Below are positions 16,716 through 16,853 of a stretch of 16,853 bases of DNA, piece after piece (the stretch's first letter is position 1; the number at the start of each line of letters is the position of its first letter). The notes beneath the pieces were generated by a model. It had not been told where the DNA came from. It searched no databases and saw only the letters and a list, made by a program, of their open reading frames with translations. The position numbers and the translations under genes are program-made. This stretch comes from JBHGAV01 sp041946685 (GTDB lineage Bacteria > Acidobacteriota > Terriglobia > Bryobacterales > Bryobacteraceae), in NCBI GenBank assembly GCA_041946685.1, contig JBHGAV010000077.1, forward strand, positions 1 through 16,853, written 5' to 3'.

Positions 16716-16853
16716 ATGTTTGAACAAACCTTCGTCGAAGGGAATGTCAAGACGAGGACGCCCTTCACGGTGATGGGGTCCTTCATCCTCCAATGTTTCC
16801 TGGTGGGCATTGCCATTCTCATTCCTCTGATCTACACGGACACGCTGCCCGCC
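16716..16853 (+). CDS. TonB-like energy transducer, N-terminus only (cut by window end)
   Basis: 46 codons from ATG 16716. A cytoplasmic start, MFEQTFVEGNVKTRTPFTV, precedes one hydrophobic helix (GSFILQCFLVGIAILIPLIY, 21-40) and the beginning of a periplasmic region (TDTLPA). The MFEQTFV start plus a helix ending in a PLIYT-like motif matches TonB-family proteins I associate with Acidobacteriota, often found behind secF. The diagnostic C-terminal TonB domain is outside the window. The gap to secF is 5 nt, so it belongs to the same operon. Confidence 0.7.
   Translation, partial: MFEQTFVEGNVKTRTPFTVMGSFILQCFLVGIAILIPLIYTDTLPA

Overview
The window is GC-rich bacterial chromosome with compact same-strand operons. 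The best guess at the host is an Acidobacteriota member of the Solibacter/Bryobacterales type. This rests on a tgt-yajC-secD-secF cluster running into a TonB-like gene, a secreted FecR-domain protein with a Tyr/Gly/Pro-rich tail, and remnants of beta-barrel and 'GTWN...ETDAGSG' small secreted proteins of the sort I associate with that group. The assignment comes from memory of protein families; no database was consulted.

Region 1 (1-2886) is the 3' nine-tenths of carB, the large subunit of carbamoyl-phosphate synthase. Its first ~115 codons lie outside the window.

Region 2 (3021-9385) is the highlight: a tight five-gene operon for a soluble group 3d-like [NiFe] hydrogenase in the order hoxE, hoxF-like, hoxU, hoxY, hoxH. 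HoxY and HoxH form the H2-activating module, HoxU is the Fe-S wire, and HoxE plus the NuoF part form the NADH-reactive diaphorase module. The unusual part is the 1050-residue flavoprotein. A complete HydB/NuoF-like subunit is fused to a complete GltD/NfnB-like module with FAD and a probable NADP(H) site. The operon therefore appears to encode a hydrogenase with separate NAD(H) and NADP(H) sites, which could support flavin-based bifurcation/confurcation or H2-linked transhydrogenation. No maturation genes (hyp, hoxW) are in the window.

Region 3 (9386-11100) is a low-density stretch. It holds a G-rich spacer, one small intact SnoaL/NTF2-like gene on the minus strand, a decayed beta-barrel gene with an in-frame stop, hairpins, and a small minus-strand gene or fragment.

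Region 4 (11154-16853) holds a secreted FecR-domain protein, then tgt (queuosine tRNA modification) and yajC-secD-secF (Sec translocon accessory complex). A TonB-like gene is cut by the window end. All are on the plus strand. secD and secF are separated by 140 nt, and SecF carries an unusually long periplasmic insertion.
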